From: an uncultured Arachnia sp.
Lineage (GTDB): Bacteria > Actinomycetota > Actinomycetes > Propionibacteriales > Propionibacteriaceae
NCBI GenBank assembly: GCA_947493995.1
Contig: CANLTJ010000004.1
Coordinates: 62,001-126,000, forward strand
Direction: 5' to 3'
DNA length: 64,000 nucleotides
In this document: piece by piece, positions 1 to 8,347 of the stretch
Numbering within the stretch: the stretch's first letter is position 1
How the letters are laid out: each line of letters starts with the position of its first letter
Program-made: the position numbers and the translations under genes
The notes under the pieces: generated by a model
The model's database searches: none
What the model was told of the DNA's origin: nothing
What the model saw: the letters and a program-made list of their open reading frames with translations, nothing else

Positions 1-528
1 TCGGAGGCCCTCGGTGAGGGGAGTGACGAGCTGTTGTGTGGCGGCCATGCGTTCACCAGCTGTCTTCTCCGCCTTCCGGCCCTGCTTCTCCAGCGACTCC
101 TCGGAGAGCACCTTGAACTGGTTGAGCATCGTCTCCCGGTCTGCCGCCAGCTCCTCGGAGCGGTGCAGTGCCGCGTCCCGCTGTGCCTCGATGCTGGCTT
201 TTTGGGACAGCGCCTCCGAGGTGGCAGCGACGGCCTTGGCCGTGGCTGCCCGTTCTTCGGCCACAAGCCGCTGAGCATCGGCTGCCTCGGCGCGCAAGTG
301 CGCCTGCTCGGCGAGACGTTGCGACACCTCGGTGCGGGCGGCCGCAGCCTCCTCACGCGCTCGGCTGGCCTCGGCGCGGGCCGTCTGCGCGTCGAGCCGC
401 GCGTCGGAGATGGCGCGGGACTCAGCGGCAGCGCTCTCCTGCTGTGCTCGACGGTGCGCCACGAACCAACCGATCGCGACACCGATCACCGCGGCCAGCA
501 GCATGAGGAGGACATCTGTGGTGCTCAT
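1..528 (-). CDS. rmuC: DNA recombination protein RmuC, N-terminal part (cut by window edge)
   Basis: The reading frame on the minus strand starts at an ATG at 526-528 and stays open to the window edge (176 codons). It begins with one membrane segment (VLLMLLAAVIGVAIGWFVA, residues about 5-23) followed by a long Ala/Glu/Arg-rich coiled coil, which is the N-terminal architecture of RmuC. RmuC proteins carry a PD-(D/E)XK-like nuclease domain further C-terminal and limit inverted-repeat recombination; that domain lies outside the window, so the family call rests on the anchor plus coiled coil and on the sequence TMLNQFKVLSEESLEKQ, typical of the family. The gene lies downstream of the arylsulfotransferase-like gene on the same strand, 133 nt away. 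Confidence 0.82.
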   Translation of the reverse strand, partial: MSTTDVLLMLLAAVIGVAIGWFVAHRRAQQESAAAESRAISDARLDAQTARAEASRAREEAAAARTEVSQRLAEQAHLRAEAADAQRLVAEERAATAKAVAATSEALSQKASIEAQRDAALHRSEELAADRETMLNQFKVLSEESLEKQGRKAEKTAGERMAATQQLVTPLTEGLR

Positions 529-661
529 GAATCCACTCTCTCAGGAGGGTCCGACAATTCTCGACAGCAACCCGCACACCGGAGTGAACGAATCGCGATG
601 TGCCGCGCCATGGTTGTGTTGGCCATTCCGGCGCTACCGCCGCGTGACGTGAGTGGCGCGG

Positions 662-2188
662 CTATGCAGCCTCGTCGACTTCTGACCACGGCATCCGCTC
701 GGACCGGTAGATCCGGGTGTCGGCCACGGCCAGGTCCCAGCGGACCTCACCGCTTTCCAGCACCTCCGTGATGCGGGCCGTTTCGTCACTCCCGGCCCCG
801 CCTGCGGTCGAGAGGATGGTGCCGTCGGCGAGTTGGTCGACATCCCCGAGAGCCTCGCTGTACTTCGGGTCCACGGCTTCGAAGACTTGTCGAGCCGTCA
901 GTGCGTCGCGATCGATCTCGTAGGCGACGGCACGGCTGTTGTTCTCCGCTCCGCCGGTCTCGTTGCGATTGTCGAAGATGAAAAGTTCGCCGTCCTCGGT
1001 GAACGTCGCTGCATGCTGTCCGGAGGTCCACGTGCCTTCCTCGAGTTCGAGGAATGGCGCGTCGAATCCGGGGGCGGTCATTGAGTCGTCCCCGGCGATC
1101 CAGCTCAGGTCGCCGGTAGCGCGGTCGTAGGCGATGACCCATCCCTGGGATCGCACGGACACCACCACCTCCCCGTTGTCCTCGTCGAAGAGGACCGAGT
1201 TGGAGTGGCTCCAGTCGAGCCCACCGGCGCTGGCCAGCGCATTCGAAAGTTCTCCGGGAAACCGGTCGGGGTCCAAATGATCGAGCAGTGCCCATGTCGA
1301 GACGACCTGGCCCTCAGCATCCAGTTCGACGACGAGGTCACCGTGCACGTCCTGGCCGTCGAACTTGCGGGTCTCGGCGCCCAGAGCCAGGAGCCCTCCA
1401 TCCGGTAGCAGGTAGGCGTCGTGGTGCCACCCCGGAACCGCGCTCATGTCGTAGGTCTTGAGGACTTCACCGTCGAGGGTGACCTGGTCGATGGTGTCCT
1501 TGAAGAATGCCAACAGCGTTCCGTCACCGGCGGTGCGGATGAGGGGTGCCCGGTTCGTCGTCTTGTCGCTGTTGAGGTACCAGACGACCGCGCCCTGGGG
1601 ATCGACGCCCCAGAAGATGGGCCCGTCGGGCATGTCGGTGGGATCCTCGTAGCTTCCGGGAGCGGTGAGCCCGAAGAACGTGATGCCGGCGGTGGGGTTC
1701 TCACCGGCGTCCCCCGCCGTCCGGACAACTTCGGCCCTCGGTGCATTGCCGGGCAGAGCGCCGGTGGTCATGGACGTCGTGGCCGCGTCCCCTGCCGGGG
1801 CGTCGGGGATTGACGCCTCGAAGGTGTATTCAGTGTCCGCCCGCAGCCCGACGACGGTGAACTCGTGCGATGCGGCAGCGTCCTGCGCGAGGATTTCTCG
1901 TGGTGCCGTCTCCGCGGACGTGACGGTCAACACGACACCGGTCGCGGTAGGAGCGCTCACGGTGACATGAGCGATGAGCGTGTTGTCCGGGTCCTGTACG
2001 GCGTTGACTATCAGAGGCACACTCGAACTGCTGGCGGGGGCCGACGGCACGCTCGCGGTACTCACGGGGGTCGACGGGGCGTCAGACCCGTCGGGCGCAG
2101 TCGCGCCGCACGCGGCCAATGAGCCGGCCATGGCGAGGCTGAGCGCGACAGCCGGGAGGGATGTTCGGTTGGGGATTCGTACGCTCAA
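662..2188 (-). CDS. arylsulfotransferase (ASST)-family lipoprotein
   Basis: A 508-residue protein with a lipoprotein signal: hydrophobic segment ending in LAAC, with Cys27 as the probable lipidated residue, then a Ser/Pro-rich linker. The body carries ASST-like blocks: GWHHDAYLLPDGG, LDWSHSNSVLFDEDNG followed by VVSVRSQGW, a GDLSWIAGD turn, and SGQHAATFTEDGE with FIFDNRN, which in this family contribute histidines to a beta-propeller active site. ASST enzymes move sulfate between phenolic compounds; here the donor and acceptor are unknown. Residues about 60-150 look like a fibronectin-type beta domain. The start is a TTG preceded by AGAGGA at about 8 nt; no ATG fits the signal peptide better. 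It would sit on the outer face of the cytoplasmic membrane. Confidence 0.8.
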   Translation of the reverse strand: MSVRIPNRTSLPAVALSLAMAGSLAACGATAPDGSDAPSTPVSTASVPSAPASSSSVPLIVNAVQDPDNTLIAHVTVSAPTATGVVLTVTSAETAPREILAQDAAASHEFTVVGLRADTEYTFEASIPDAPAGDAATTSMTTGALPGNAPRAEVVRTAGDAGENPTAGITFFGLTAPGSYEDPTDMPDGPIFWGVDPQGAVVWYLNSDKTTNRAPLIRTAGDGTLLAFFKDTIDQVTLDGEVLKTYDMSAVPGWHHDAYLLPDGGLLALGAETRKFDGQDVHGDLVVELDAEGQVVSTWALLDHLDPDRFPGELSNALASAGGLDWSHSNSVLFDEDNGEVVVSVRSQGWVIAYDRATGDLSWIAGDDSMTAPGFDAPFLELEEGTWTSGQHAATFTEDGELFIFDNRNETGGAENNSRAVAYEIDRDALTARQVFEAVDPKYSEALGDVDQLADGTILSTAGGAGSDETARITEVLESGEVRWDLAVADTRIYRSERMPWSEVDEAA

Positions 2189-2375
2189 AGGCCGGTCCTC
2201 TGCTCCAGTGGTTGGGGGTGGTGATTGACCGTCATCGCCTCAAGGGTATCGATGCAACTGCGACAGTTGGGGAAGCGCTGATCAAATGCTGTTCTCGGCG
2301 AGGACGGGGCGGGGGATGGGATGGTGTCACTGCATCTGGTGCGTGTACTTCGATGTTCATATCCTGATGTTCGGG

Positions 2376-2397
2376 CGCCAGATCGCCCGATCTGGTG
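2376..2397. other. inverted repeat in the 355-nt gap before the rhomboid-like gene
   Basis: CGCCAGATCG is followed almost directly by CGATCTGGTG, giving a 9-bp stem with one G-T pair. It lies about 150 nt beyond the end of the minus-strand rhomboid-like gene and about 190 nt before the start of the arylsulfotransferase gene. It could be a second terminator or an operator. The rest of the gap 2189-2543 shows no convincing gene on either strand. Confidence 0.4.
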
Positions 2398-2509
2398 TGC
2401 TGCAGCCAGGACATGGTTGAACAGTGGTTCCTCAGCTCGCTGCCACCGCCTCTCGATCGCCCGCCCGGTACCTGCTGTGAAGTGAGTGGCGCTCTTGGCC
2501 GGCGTTCTC

Positions 2510-2528
2510 CCGGCGGCGTGCCCGCCGG
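2510..2528 (-). terminator. probable terminator of the rhomboid-like gene
   Basis: CCGGCGG, a 5-nt loop and CCGCCGG form a perfect 7-bp GC stem starting 15 nt after the stop codon of the minus-strand gene. There is no clear T run, as is usual for high-GC actinobacteria, so the call rests on position and stem strength. Confidence 0.55.
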
Positions 2529-2543
2529 CTTGGCTGACGGTGC

Positions 2544-3374
2544 TCAGCGACGACGGCGCTGGCGCAACTTTTCCAGCTCGGCGCGTTCGCTCTTGGTGAG
2601 GCTGTGGATGCCCTCGGCACTGATTTTGGCGAGCAAGGCGTCCATACGGTCCTCGTCGGAGACGTTGCGCTTCTCCTGGCGCGTCGGCTGCCGCGGCTTT
2701 CGTGTGGCCGAACCGCGAGTGGCTGTCCTGCGTGTGGTGGTGCCACCCGGTATGGCTGAAGCATTGGCCAGCAGTCCCACCCGCTTGGCCGCTATGGCCA
2801 CACCGAAGAGGCCGAAGAGCAGCACGAACAGACTGCCCCACATGCGAACGCCAACGAGTTGCAGCACCTGGATTCCGAGCAGGACTGATCCGAGCACCCA
2901 CGCGGGGATGCCGAAGAAGAATGGGCGACGGGGGTTTTCTGCGATGAACAGCAGCAGAATCGCGAACTGCACAAGATTCAGGCCGGACAGGACGACGCCC
3001 GGCAGCAGAACACCCAGGATGAGGCCGGACGCCGTGAAGGAGAGCCATATACCCGCGAAGAGCTTTGCCATGGAGTTCCGGCCAATGGTGGCCTCCACTT
3101 CCCGCCCGAAGTACCACAGCATGACAAGGGTCAGTACGGTCCACAGCAGGTTTGAGGGTTCCGGGGCCAACGGCCAGGTGAAGATTCGCCACACCTGCCC
3201 GCTGAAGACCGCCTCCGGAACATAGGCCAGGGCGAACGTGGCACCGCCCGTGAAGACTGAGGCCAGCATGCCAATCAACCCGATGAGGACCACGACCAAC
3301 GTCGATGTCATCTGGAAGCGGCCGAGGCTGAACCAGTAGTCGTCGCGCGACTGGGATGGGAAAAAGGCACTCAC
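2544..3374 (-). CDS. rhomboid-like multipass membrane protein lacking the protease residues
   Basis: About 277 residues with six or so hydrophobic segments between residues 20 and 200 and a basic, probably cytoplasmic tail. The block WRIFTWPLAPEPSNLLW followed by WYFGREVEATIGR is the rhomboid/derlin-like signature (first loop and the glycine-rich contact region). I see neither the catalytic GxSG serine nor a matching histidine, so it is probably an inactive rhomboid-like protein. The reading frame opens further upstream to an ATG at 3428, but that would overlap the divergent aminopeptidase start; the GTG at 3374 leaves room for both promoters and is chosen, with modest certainty. The tail DRMDALLAKISAEGIHSLTKSER resembles the short C-terminal helix also found in other rhomboid-like proteins. 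Confidence 0.72.
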   Translation of the reverse strand: MSAFFPSQSRDDYWFSLGRFQMTSTLVVVLIGLIGMLASVFTGGATFALAYVPEAVFSGQVWRIFTWPLAPEPSNLLWTVLTLVMLWYFGREVEATIGRNSMAKLFAGIWLSFTASGLILGVLLPGVVLSGLNLVQFAILLLFIAENPRRPFFFGIPAWVLGSVLLGIQVLQLVGVRMWGSLFVLLFGLFGVAIAAKRVGLLANASAIPGGTTTRRTATRGSATRKPRQPTRQEKRNVSDEDRMDALLAKISAEGIHSLTKSERAELEKLRQRRRR

Positions 3375-3426
3375 GTAGACAAGGGTGTCATGCCGGTCCA
3401 ACTGTGACCAGTGTTTACTGGTGGAC

Positions 3427-4692
3427 ATGCTGAAGACATCGCGTGAACACCTCGACGATCTGGCGGCCTATGTCACCGCCTCGCCCAGCTCCTACCACGC
3501 GGGGGCAGTCGCGGCCGAACGATTGGAGGCGGCAGGCTTTGAGCGTGTCGACGAGACCCAGCCGTTCCCCCGGGGCGGGGGTCGCCGGTTCCTGGTGCGC
3601 CATGGTGCGCTCGTCGCGTGGGTGCAGCCGGACGATGTGGCGACCGACGCCGGCTTCCGCGTCGTGGGAACCCACACTGATTCGCCAGCGCTGAAGGTCA
3701 AGCCGGAGGCGTCGTTGACGAGTGCCGGCTGGAATCAGATCGGGGTCGAAATCTACGGTGGGATGCTCCTCAACTCGTGGCTCGATCGTGAACTCGGCGT
3801 CGCTGGCCGCATCGTCACGGGCGACGGTGCTCAGCACTTGGTGCGCAGCGGCGCCATCTCGCGCGTCCCGCAACTCGCGATTCACCTGGATCGACAGGTC
3901 AACGAGGGCCTCAAGCTGGATCGACAGACCAACATGCAGCCGGTGCTGTCCATGGACTTCCCGGGCGATCTGATTTCGCACCTGTGCGATCTTGCGGGTA
4001 TCGAGACCGACGACGTCGCCGCGCACGACCTCTTCACCTTCGATGTCGCCACACCCGCACGCTTCGGTCTCCACGAGGAGTTCTTCGCCTCCGGACGTCT
4101 TGACAATCTCTCCAGCACGCACGCCGCGCTGACAGCCCTGGAGGACTTCGACGGAGCTGCGGACATCGCTGTCTTCGCGGCCTTCGACCACGAGGAGGTG
4201 GGTTCCGCGACCTCATCCGGAGCCGCCGGCCCAGTACTGGAGGATGTGCTCTACCGCATCGCCTCCACCCTCGGGCTGGACATGGACGGCACCCGGGCCA
4301 TACTGGCGCGCTCGTCCTGCGTCTCCGCCGACACCGGTCACCTGGTGCACCCGAACTACCCGCAGCATCATGACCCGGTGGTCCGGCCCCTGCCCAACCA
4401 AGGCCCGCTCATCAAGCTCAACGCCAACCAGCGCTACGCCACCGACGCCGTCGGCGGCGCAATCTGGAAGAAGGCATGCGACGACGCGGGCGTGTCGACG
4501 CAGCCCTTCGTCTCCAACAACGCCATGCCGTGCGGCTCCACCATCGGACCCATCACGGCCACGCGGCTCGGCCTCACCACCGTCGACGTCGGCATCGGCC
4601 TGCTCAGCATGCACTCGGCTCGCGAGATGTGTGGTGTGGAGGATCCGATGTTCCTCGCGCGTGCGCTCCGTTCCTACTGGGGGAGTGCCTGA
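3427..4692 (+). CDS. apeB: M18-family aminopeptidase
   Basis: A 421-residue cytosolic metallo-aminopeptidase of the aspartyl aminopeptidase family, which removes N-terminal acidic or neutral residues from peptides. Visible zinc-site motifs are GTHTDSPALKVKP (about residues 84-96), AAFDHEEVGSATSSGA (catalytic Glu pair) and the C-terminal STIGPITATRLGLTTVDVGIGLLSMHSARE with the last histidine ligand. Length fits bacterial ApeB. The frame is open to 3385, but the ATG at 3427 is preceded by GGTGG at a good distance and matches the usual N-terminus. It is divergent from the rhomboid-like gene. Confidence 0.93.
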   Translation: MLKTSREHLDDLAAYVTASPSSYHAGAVAAERLEAAGFERVDETQPFPRGGGRRFLVRHGALVAWVQPDDVATDAGFRVVGTHTDSPALKVKPEASLTSAGWNQIGVEIYGGMLLNSWLDRELGVAGRIVTGDGAQHLVRSGAISRVPQLAIHLDRQVNEGLKLDRQTNMQPVLSMDFPGDLISHLCDLAGIETDDVAAHDLFTFDVATPARFGLHEEFFASGRLDNLSSTHAALTALEDFDGAADIAVFAAFDHEEVGSATSSGAAGPVLEDVLYRIASTLGLDMDGTRAILARSSCVSADTGHLVHPNYPQHHDPVVRPLPNQGPLIKLNANQRYATDAVGGAIWKKACDDAGVSTQPFVSNNAMPCGSTIGPITATRLGLTTVDVGIGLLSMHSAREMCGVEDPMFLARALRSYWGSA

Positions 4693-4768
4693 CCGGCGCG
4701 CGGACTCGTGATCTCTGGCACGCTCAGGGCAGGGAACCTGTTCACCGAGGCATAGGAGCTGAGAAGAA

Positions 4769-5575
4769 GTGTCTGACCCGATACTGCTGGACGTCCACGA
4801 CGGGCTTGCCCGTCTCCGGCTGAACCGACCCGAGCGCCTCAACGCGTTCAATCAAGACCTCGCCGAAGCCTTCGCCGAGACCGCGGTGGAGGTGACATCG
4901 CGCGACGACGTGGGTGCCGTCCTCATCGACGCCGCCGGCCCAGCCTTCTGCGCGGGTGGTGATGTGATGGACATGGCAGGTCAGATGCGGACCGGTTCCG
5001 AGCTGGAGGCACTCGCGGGCGTCATCAATTCGGGCTTGTCAGCACTCGTCACCTCTGCGGTTCCGGTGGTAGCCGCCGCCCACGGCACCACCGCGGGCGG
5101 GGGACTGGGCGTGCTGCTGAGCTCCGACTACGCCGTCGTCGGAGCCGACTCCCGCATCGGCAGCTTGTACGCCAACATTGGTCTGACCCCTGATCTCACG
5201 GTGACCGCGCAGCTCGCTCGAGCGGTGGGGGAGCGTCGTGCCCTGCAACTGGTGCTGCAGGACCGGCTCCTGAGCGCTGAGGAGGCGCTGGCCTGGGGAC
5301 TGGTCGCGGAGATAGTCCCGGCCGCCGAGAACAGCGACGCAGCGGGGCTCGCCAATGCCGTGCGGGCCCGTGCGGAAGAGGTGGCGCGGTTCTGGCTCGC
5401 AGGGGCACACGAGGCCTACGGCCAGGCCAAGCGACTCGTGCGGTCCGCGTCGGGAACGACGTTCGCCGATCAGCTGGACGATGAGGCGCGTACCATCGGC
5501 GCCATGTTCGACACCGACGATGCTCGTGCCCGCGTCGCCGCTTTCGCCCGGGCTGCTGCACGGAAGTCAGGCTGA
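4769..5575 (+). CDS. enoyl-CoA hydratase/isomerase family protein
   Basis: A 268-residue crotonase-fold protein, start GTG at 4769 with GAG/GAAG sequences just before it. LNRPERLNAFN (17-27) and AFCAGGD (59-65) are the CoA-binding and oxyanion-hole blocks; HGTTAGGGLGVLLSSDYAVV (about 104-123) is the second oxyanion block, and the following RIGSLYANIGLTPD matches the region that carries the catalytic glutamates, which are not obvious here. The exact acyl-CoA reaction cannot be read from the sequence. The next gene, an SDR, starts 3 nt after the stop, so the two are probably co-transcribed and act on related acyl-CoA or lipid intermediates. Confidence 0.88.
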   Translation: MSDPILLDVHDGLARLRLNRPERLNAFNQDLAEAFAETAVEVTSRDDVGAVLIDAAGPAFCAGGDVMDMAGQMRTGSELEALAGVINSGLSALVTSAVPVVAAAHGTTAGGGLGVLLSSDYAVVGADSRIGSLYANIGLTPDLTVTAQLARAVGERRALQLVLQDRLLSAEEALAWGLVAEIVPAAENSDAAGLANAVRARAEEVARFWLAGAHEAYGQAKRLVRSASGTTFADQLDDEARTIGAMFDTDDARARVAAFARAAARKSG

Positions 5576-5578
5576 ACC

Positions 5579-6412
5579 ATGACGGAGAGCACTTCACTGA
5601 AGGGCCGCACCATCCTGATGTCGGGCGGCAGCCGGGGCATCGGGCTGGCCATCGCCCTGCGTGCGGCTGAGGGGGGCGCCAACGTCGCGATGCTCGCCAA
5701 GACGGACCAGTCCCATCCCAAGCTGGAGGGCACCGTCCACACCGCCGCCGAGGAGGTCCGCGCGGCGGGAGGGCAAGCGCTGGCCATCGTCGGCGACGTG
5801 CGCAACGATGAGGACATTGAGCGCGCCGTCGGATCGACGGTGGAGGAGTTCGGCGGGATCGACGCCGTCGTGAACAACGCCAGCGCCATCGACCTCTCCC
5901 GATCGCTGGAACTTTCGGCAAAGAAGTACGACCTGATGGCGGACGTGAATGTTCGCGGCACCTTCATGCTCTCGCGCGCTGCCGTGCCGCACCTGCTCAA
6001 GAGCCCCAACCCGCACATCCTCTCGCTGTCACCGCCGTTGAACCTCGACCCCAAGTGGTTGGGCGCACACACCGGTTACACAATGGCGAAGTACGGCATG
6101 ACCATGGCCACCCTGGGGCTGGCGGCGGAGTTCGACGGGATCGCGGCCAACACGCTGTGGCCGCGGACCACCATCGCCACAGCCGCCGTAATGAACCTGT
6201 TGGGCGGGGAGAAGGTGATGGCGGTGAGCCGCACGCCGCGGATCTACGCAGACGCGGCCATTCAGGTGCTGACGCGACGCTCGGCGCAGTGCTCTGGCCG
6301 GACCCTGATCGTCGAGGACGTTCTGGAGGATGCCGGTGTGACAGACTTCTCCGGCTATGCCGCCGTGCCCGGAACCCCGGACGAGCAACTGTTCCCCGAC
6401 ATCTTCCTCTGA
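5579..6412 (+). CDS. SDR-family oxidoreductase (HSDL2/SCP2-associated type)
   Basis: A 277-residue short-chain dehydrogenase. The NAD(P)-binding motif is SGGSRGIG (residues about 15-22; first residue Ser instead of Thr), VVNNASAI is the NNAG-like block, and LSLSPP plus GYTMAKYG supply the catalytic Ser, Tyr and Lys. The long lead between the glycine motif and VRAAGGQALAIVGDVR, with KTDQSHPKLEGTVHTAAEEV, and the proline-rich segment after the catalytic Ser are typical of the hydroxysteroid-dehydrogenase-like protein 2 subgroup, which is linked to fatty acid or peroxisomal lipid oxidation in eukaryotes. It follows the enoyl-CoA hydratase directly, which fits a fatty-acid role. Confidence 0.88.
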   Translation: MTESTSLKGRTILMSGGSRGIGLAIALRAAEGGANVAMLAKTDQSHPKLEGTVHTAAEEVRAAGGQALAIVGDVRNDEDIERAVGSTVEEFGGIDAVVNNASAIDLSRSLELSAKKYDLMADVNVRGTFMLSRAAVPHLLKSPNPHILSLSPPLNLDPKWLGAHTGYTMAKYGMTMATLGLAAEFDGIAANTLWPRTTIATAAVMNLLGGEKVMAVSRTPRIYADAAIQVLTRRSAQCSGRTLIVEDVLEDAGVTDFSGYAAVPGTPDEQLFPDIFL

Positions 6413-6422
6413 GAGCGCCATG

Positions 6423-6482
6423 CTGGTGGGTTGTGTCCATTCGTGGCTGGACTACCAACCACGAATGGACACAACCCAGCAG
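6423..6482. terminator. very long hairpin between convergent genes
   Basis: Two arms, 6428-6446 and 6459-6477, are perfectly complementary over 19 bp (left arm begins GGGTTGTGTCC, right arm ends GGACACAACCC), separated by a 12-nt loop. The pairing continues outward with one mismatch to about 6423 and 6482. It fills the 79-nt gap between the SDR gene (plus) and the ABC ATPase gene (minus), so a bidirectional terminator is the simplest reading. The stem is much longer than needed for that; see findings. Confidence 0.75.
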
Positions 6483-6491
6483 TTACGGTGC

Positions 6492-7343
6492 TCACGCCGA
6501 CATGCGCGGCTGGCCCAACGCGACGGGGGTGCGATCGAGGCAGCATTCCTCCTTGGCGGAGTTGCAATTCGCGCACATGGGTACGGGCAAATAGAAGTGA
6601 GCGATGGGACGGCCACGGAGCTCGGTCACTTCGATGTCGAGATCGAAGACTTCCCGCAGCAGCCGGCGGTTCATGATCTCGCGTGGTGCGCCAACGGCGC
6701 GGATCACGCCGTCCTTCATGGCGACGATCTGGTCGGCCCAGCAGGATGCGTAATTGATGTCATGCACGACGATGACCACGGTCTTCTTCAACTCGTCGGC
6801 AGCACGTCGCAGCGTCGTCAGCATCGCGTGGGCATGGGCGACGTCGAGGTTGTTCAGCGGTTCGTCGAGCAGGAGGTACTCGGTGTCCTGCGCCAGCACC
6901 ATCGCCACGAAGGCGCGCTGTCGCTGGCCACCACTCATCTCGTCGAGGAAGCGGTCGCGCAGGTCACCAAGGTCCATCCACGCTATGGCCCGCTCGATCG
7001 CGGCGTGATCCTCTGCTGTGAGTCGACCGCCGGAGTGGGGGAACCGACCGAAGCCGACGAGGTCCGTCACCGTGAGCCTCGACTGGAGGTCGTTGCTCTG
7101 ACGCAGGATCGCAAGTTGCTTGGCCAGCTCGCGGGAGTCACAGGTGGCGATGTTGAGGTCGCCGATGGTGATGGTGCCGCCATCGCTGGTGAGGAGCCGG
7201 GCGATCATGGACAACAGAGTCGACTTGCCTGCCCCATTGGCCCCGACGATGGCGGTGAGACCGCCTCGGGGCAGCTGCAGGGACACGTCGTCCACGACAG
7301 CGTTACGGCCGTAGCGCTTGGTGACGCCTTGTACGTCAATCAT
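6492..7343 (-). CDS. iron-siderophore ABC transporter, ATP-binding subunit
   Basis: 283 residues of the FepC/YclP class. Walker A GANGAGKST (34-42), signature MSGGQRQRAF, Walker B YLLLDEPLNNLD and the H-loop VVHDINYA are all present, so it should power import through the two permeases encoded upstream. The ATG at 7343 overlaps the permease stop by 4 nt (ATGA). An open frame runs further upstream but only inside the permease gene. The last 30 residues form an unusual tail with CxxC and a CC pair (CANCNSAKEECC), not needed for ATPase function. Confidence 0.93.
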   Translation of the reverse strand: MIDVQGVTKRYGRNAVVDDVSLQLPRGGLTAIVGANGAGKSTLLSMIARLLTSDGGTITIGDLNIATCDSRELAKQLAILRQSNDLQSRLTVTDLVGFGRFPHSGGRLTAEDHAAIERAIAWMDLGDLRDRFLDEMSGGQRQRAFVAMVLAQDTEYLLLDEPLNNLDVAHAHAMLTTLRRAADELKKTVVIVVHDINYASCWADQIVAMKDGVIRAVGAPREIMNRRLLREVFDLDIEVTELRGRPIAHFYLPVPMCANCNSAKEECCLDRTPVALGQPRMSA

Positions 7344-8347
7344 GTGCTTGCCTTCCTGATCACGAGCCAGATAAAAGCGATGCCACCGACGAATTCGATG
7401 ACCACGGAGAGTGCCGTTGCCTGGCCGAGGAGTTGCTCGAGTATGGTCTGGCCGCCGACGAGCACGGCGACGCCGAGGAGGCCTGCCATGGGCAGGGTGG
7501 CGGCGTGGCGTCCAGTGCCGCTGATCTGATACGCGACCGCCGCCACGATCAGCCCCAGAAAAGTGATGGGTCCAACGAGCGCGGTGGACACGGCGACGAG
7601 CAGTGTGGACACCAGCAGCACGCGGCGGACGGTGCGCTGGTAGGGCACACCCAAGCTGACGGCGGCATCCTTGCCCAGCGTCAGCACGTCGAGGGTTGCG
7701 CGCATGGAGAACAGATACCAACTCGCCAGGACGACGATGACGGCACACAGCCCGAGGAGTTCAGGATTGACCATAGTGAAGCTGGCAAACATGCTGTCCT
7801 GCAACAGGAGGAAGGAGCTCGGGTCCAGCATCCGGGCGATCAGTGAGGACAACGAACGCAGGACGGCACCCAGTACAAGACCGGCCAGGACGACGACGTA
7901 GACGGACCTGCTGCGCTTGCCGAACAGGGTGGCGGTCAGCGCGCTGGCCACCAGCAGCATGAGGCCGACATTGAGGAAGAACATGGGGTAGGTGCCCACC
8001 TGCCCCACCAGCGACGTCCCGAGCAGCAGCACTAGAAGTGACTGGATGAAGATGTACAGAGCGTCCAGGCCCATGATGGACGGCGTCAACAGCCGGTTGT
8101 TGGTGACGCTCTGGAATGCCACTGTGGCCAGGCCGGTACCCCAGCCCACAAGGATCATTGCTGCCACCTTGCGGCCTCGCAGCTCAAGAACGAAGCCAAG
8201 ATTTCCCGAGATGTTGACCGTCATGAACAGGGCGGTTGACAGAAGACAGAAGGCCAGCGCAATCACGATTCGATTGCGTGGGCTCAGGTACCTACGATTC
8301 CTCGTCGGAGCATCGAGGACTGCCGCGCCTCGGACGGGCTGGTTCAT
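7340..8347 (-). CDS. iron-siderophore ABC transporter permease (FecCD family), second
   Basis: 335 residues, strongly hydrophobic with about nine or ten membrane helices. The family blocks are visible: LLTPSIMGLDALYIFIQ near the N-terminal third, LGVPYQRTVRRVLLVSTLLVAVSTALVGPITFLGLIV with the conserved GPI.FLG ATPase-contact loop, and a C-terminal GGIAFIWLVIRK. Start ATG at 8347 overlaps the preceding permease stop (ATGA), and its own stop overlaps the ATPase start, so the three genes are translationally coupled. It forms the membrane channel with the other permease. Confidence 0.92.
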   Translation of the reverse strand: MNQPVRGAAVLDAPTRNRRYLSPRNRIVIALAFCLLSTALFMTVNISGNLGFVLELRGRKVAAMILVGWGTGLATVAFQSVTNNRLLTPSIMGLDALYIFIQSLLVLLLGTSLVGQVGTYPMFFLNVGLMLLVASALTATLFGKRSRSVYVVVLAGLVLGAVLRSLSSLIARMLDPSSFLLLQDSMFASFTMVNPELLGLCAVIVVLASWYLFSMRATLDVLTLGKDAAVSLGVPYQRTVRRVLLVSTLLVAVSTALVGPITFLGLIVAAVAYQISGTGRHAATLPMAGLLGVAVLVGGQTILEQLLGQATALSVVIEFVGGIAFIWLVIRKAST

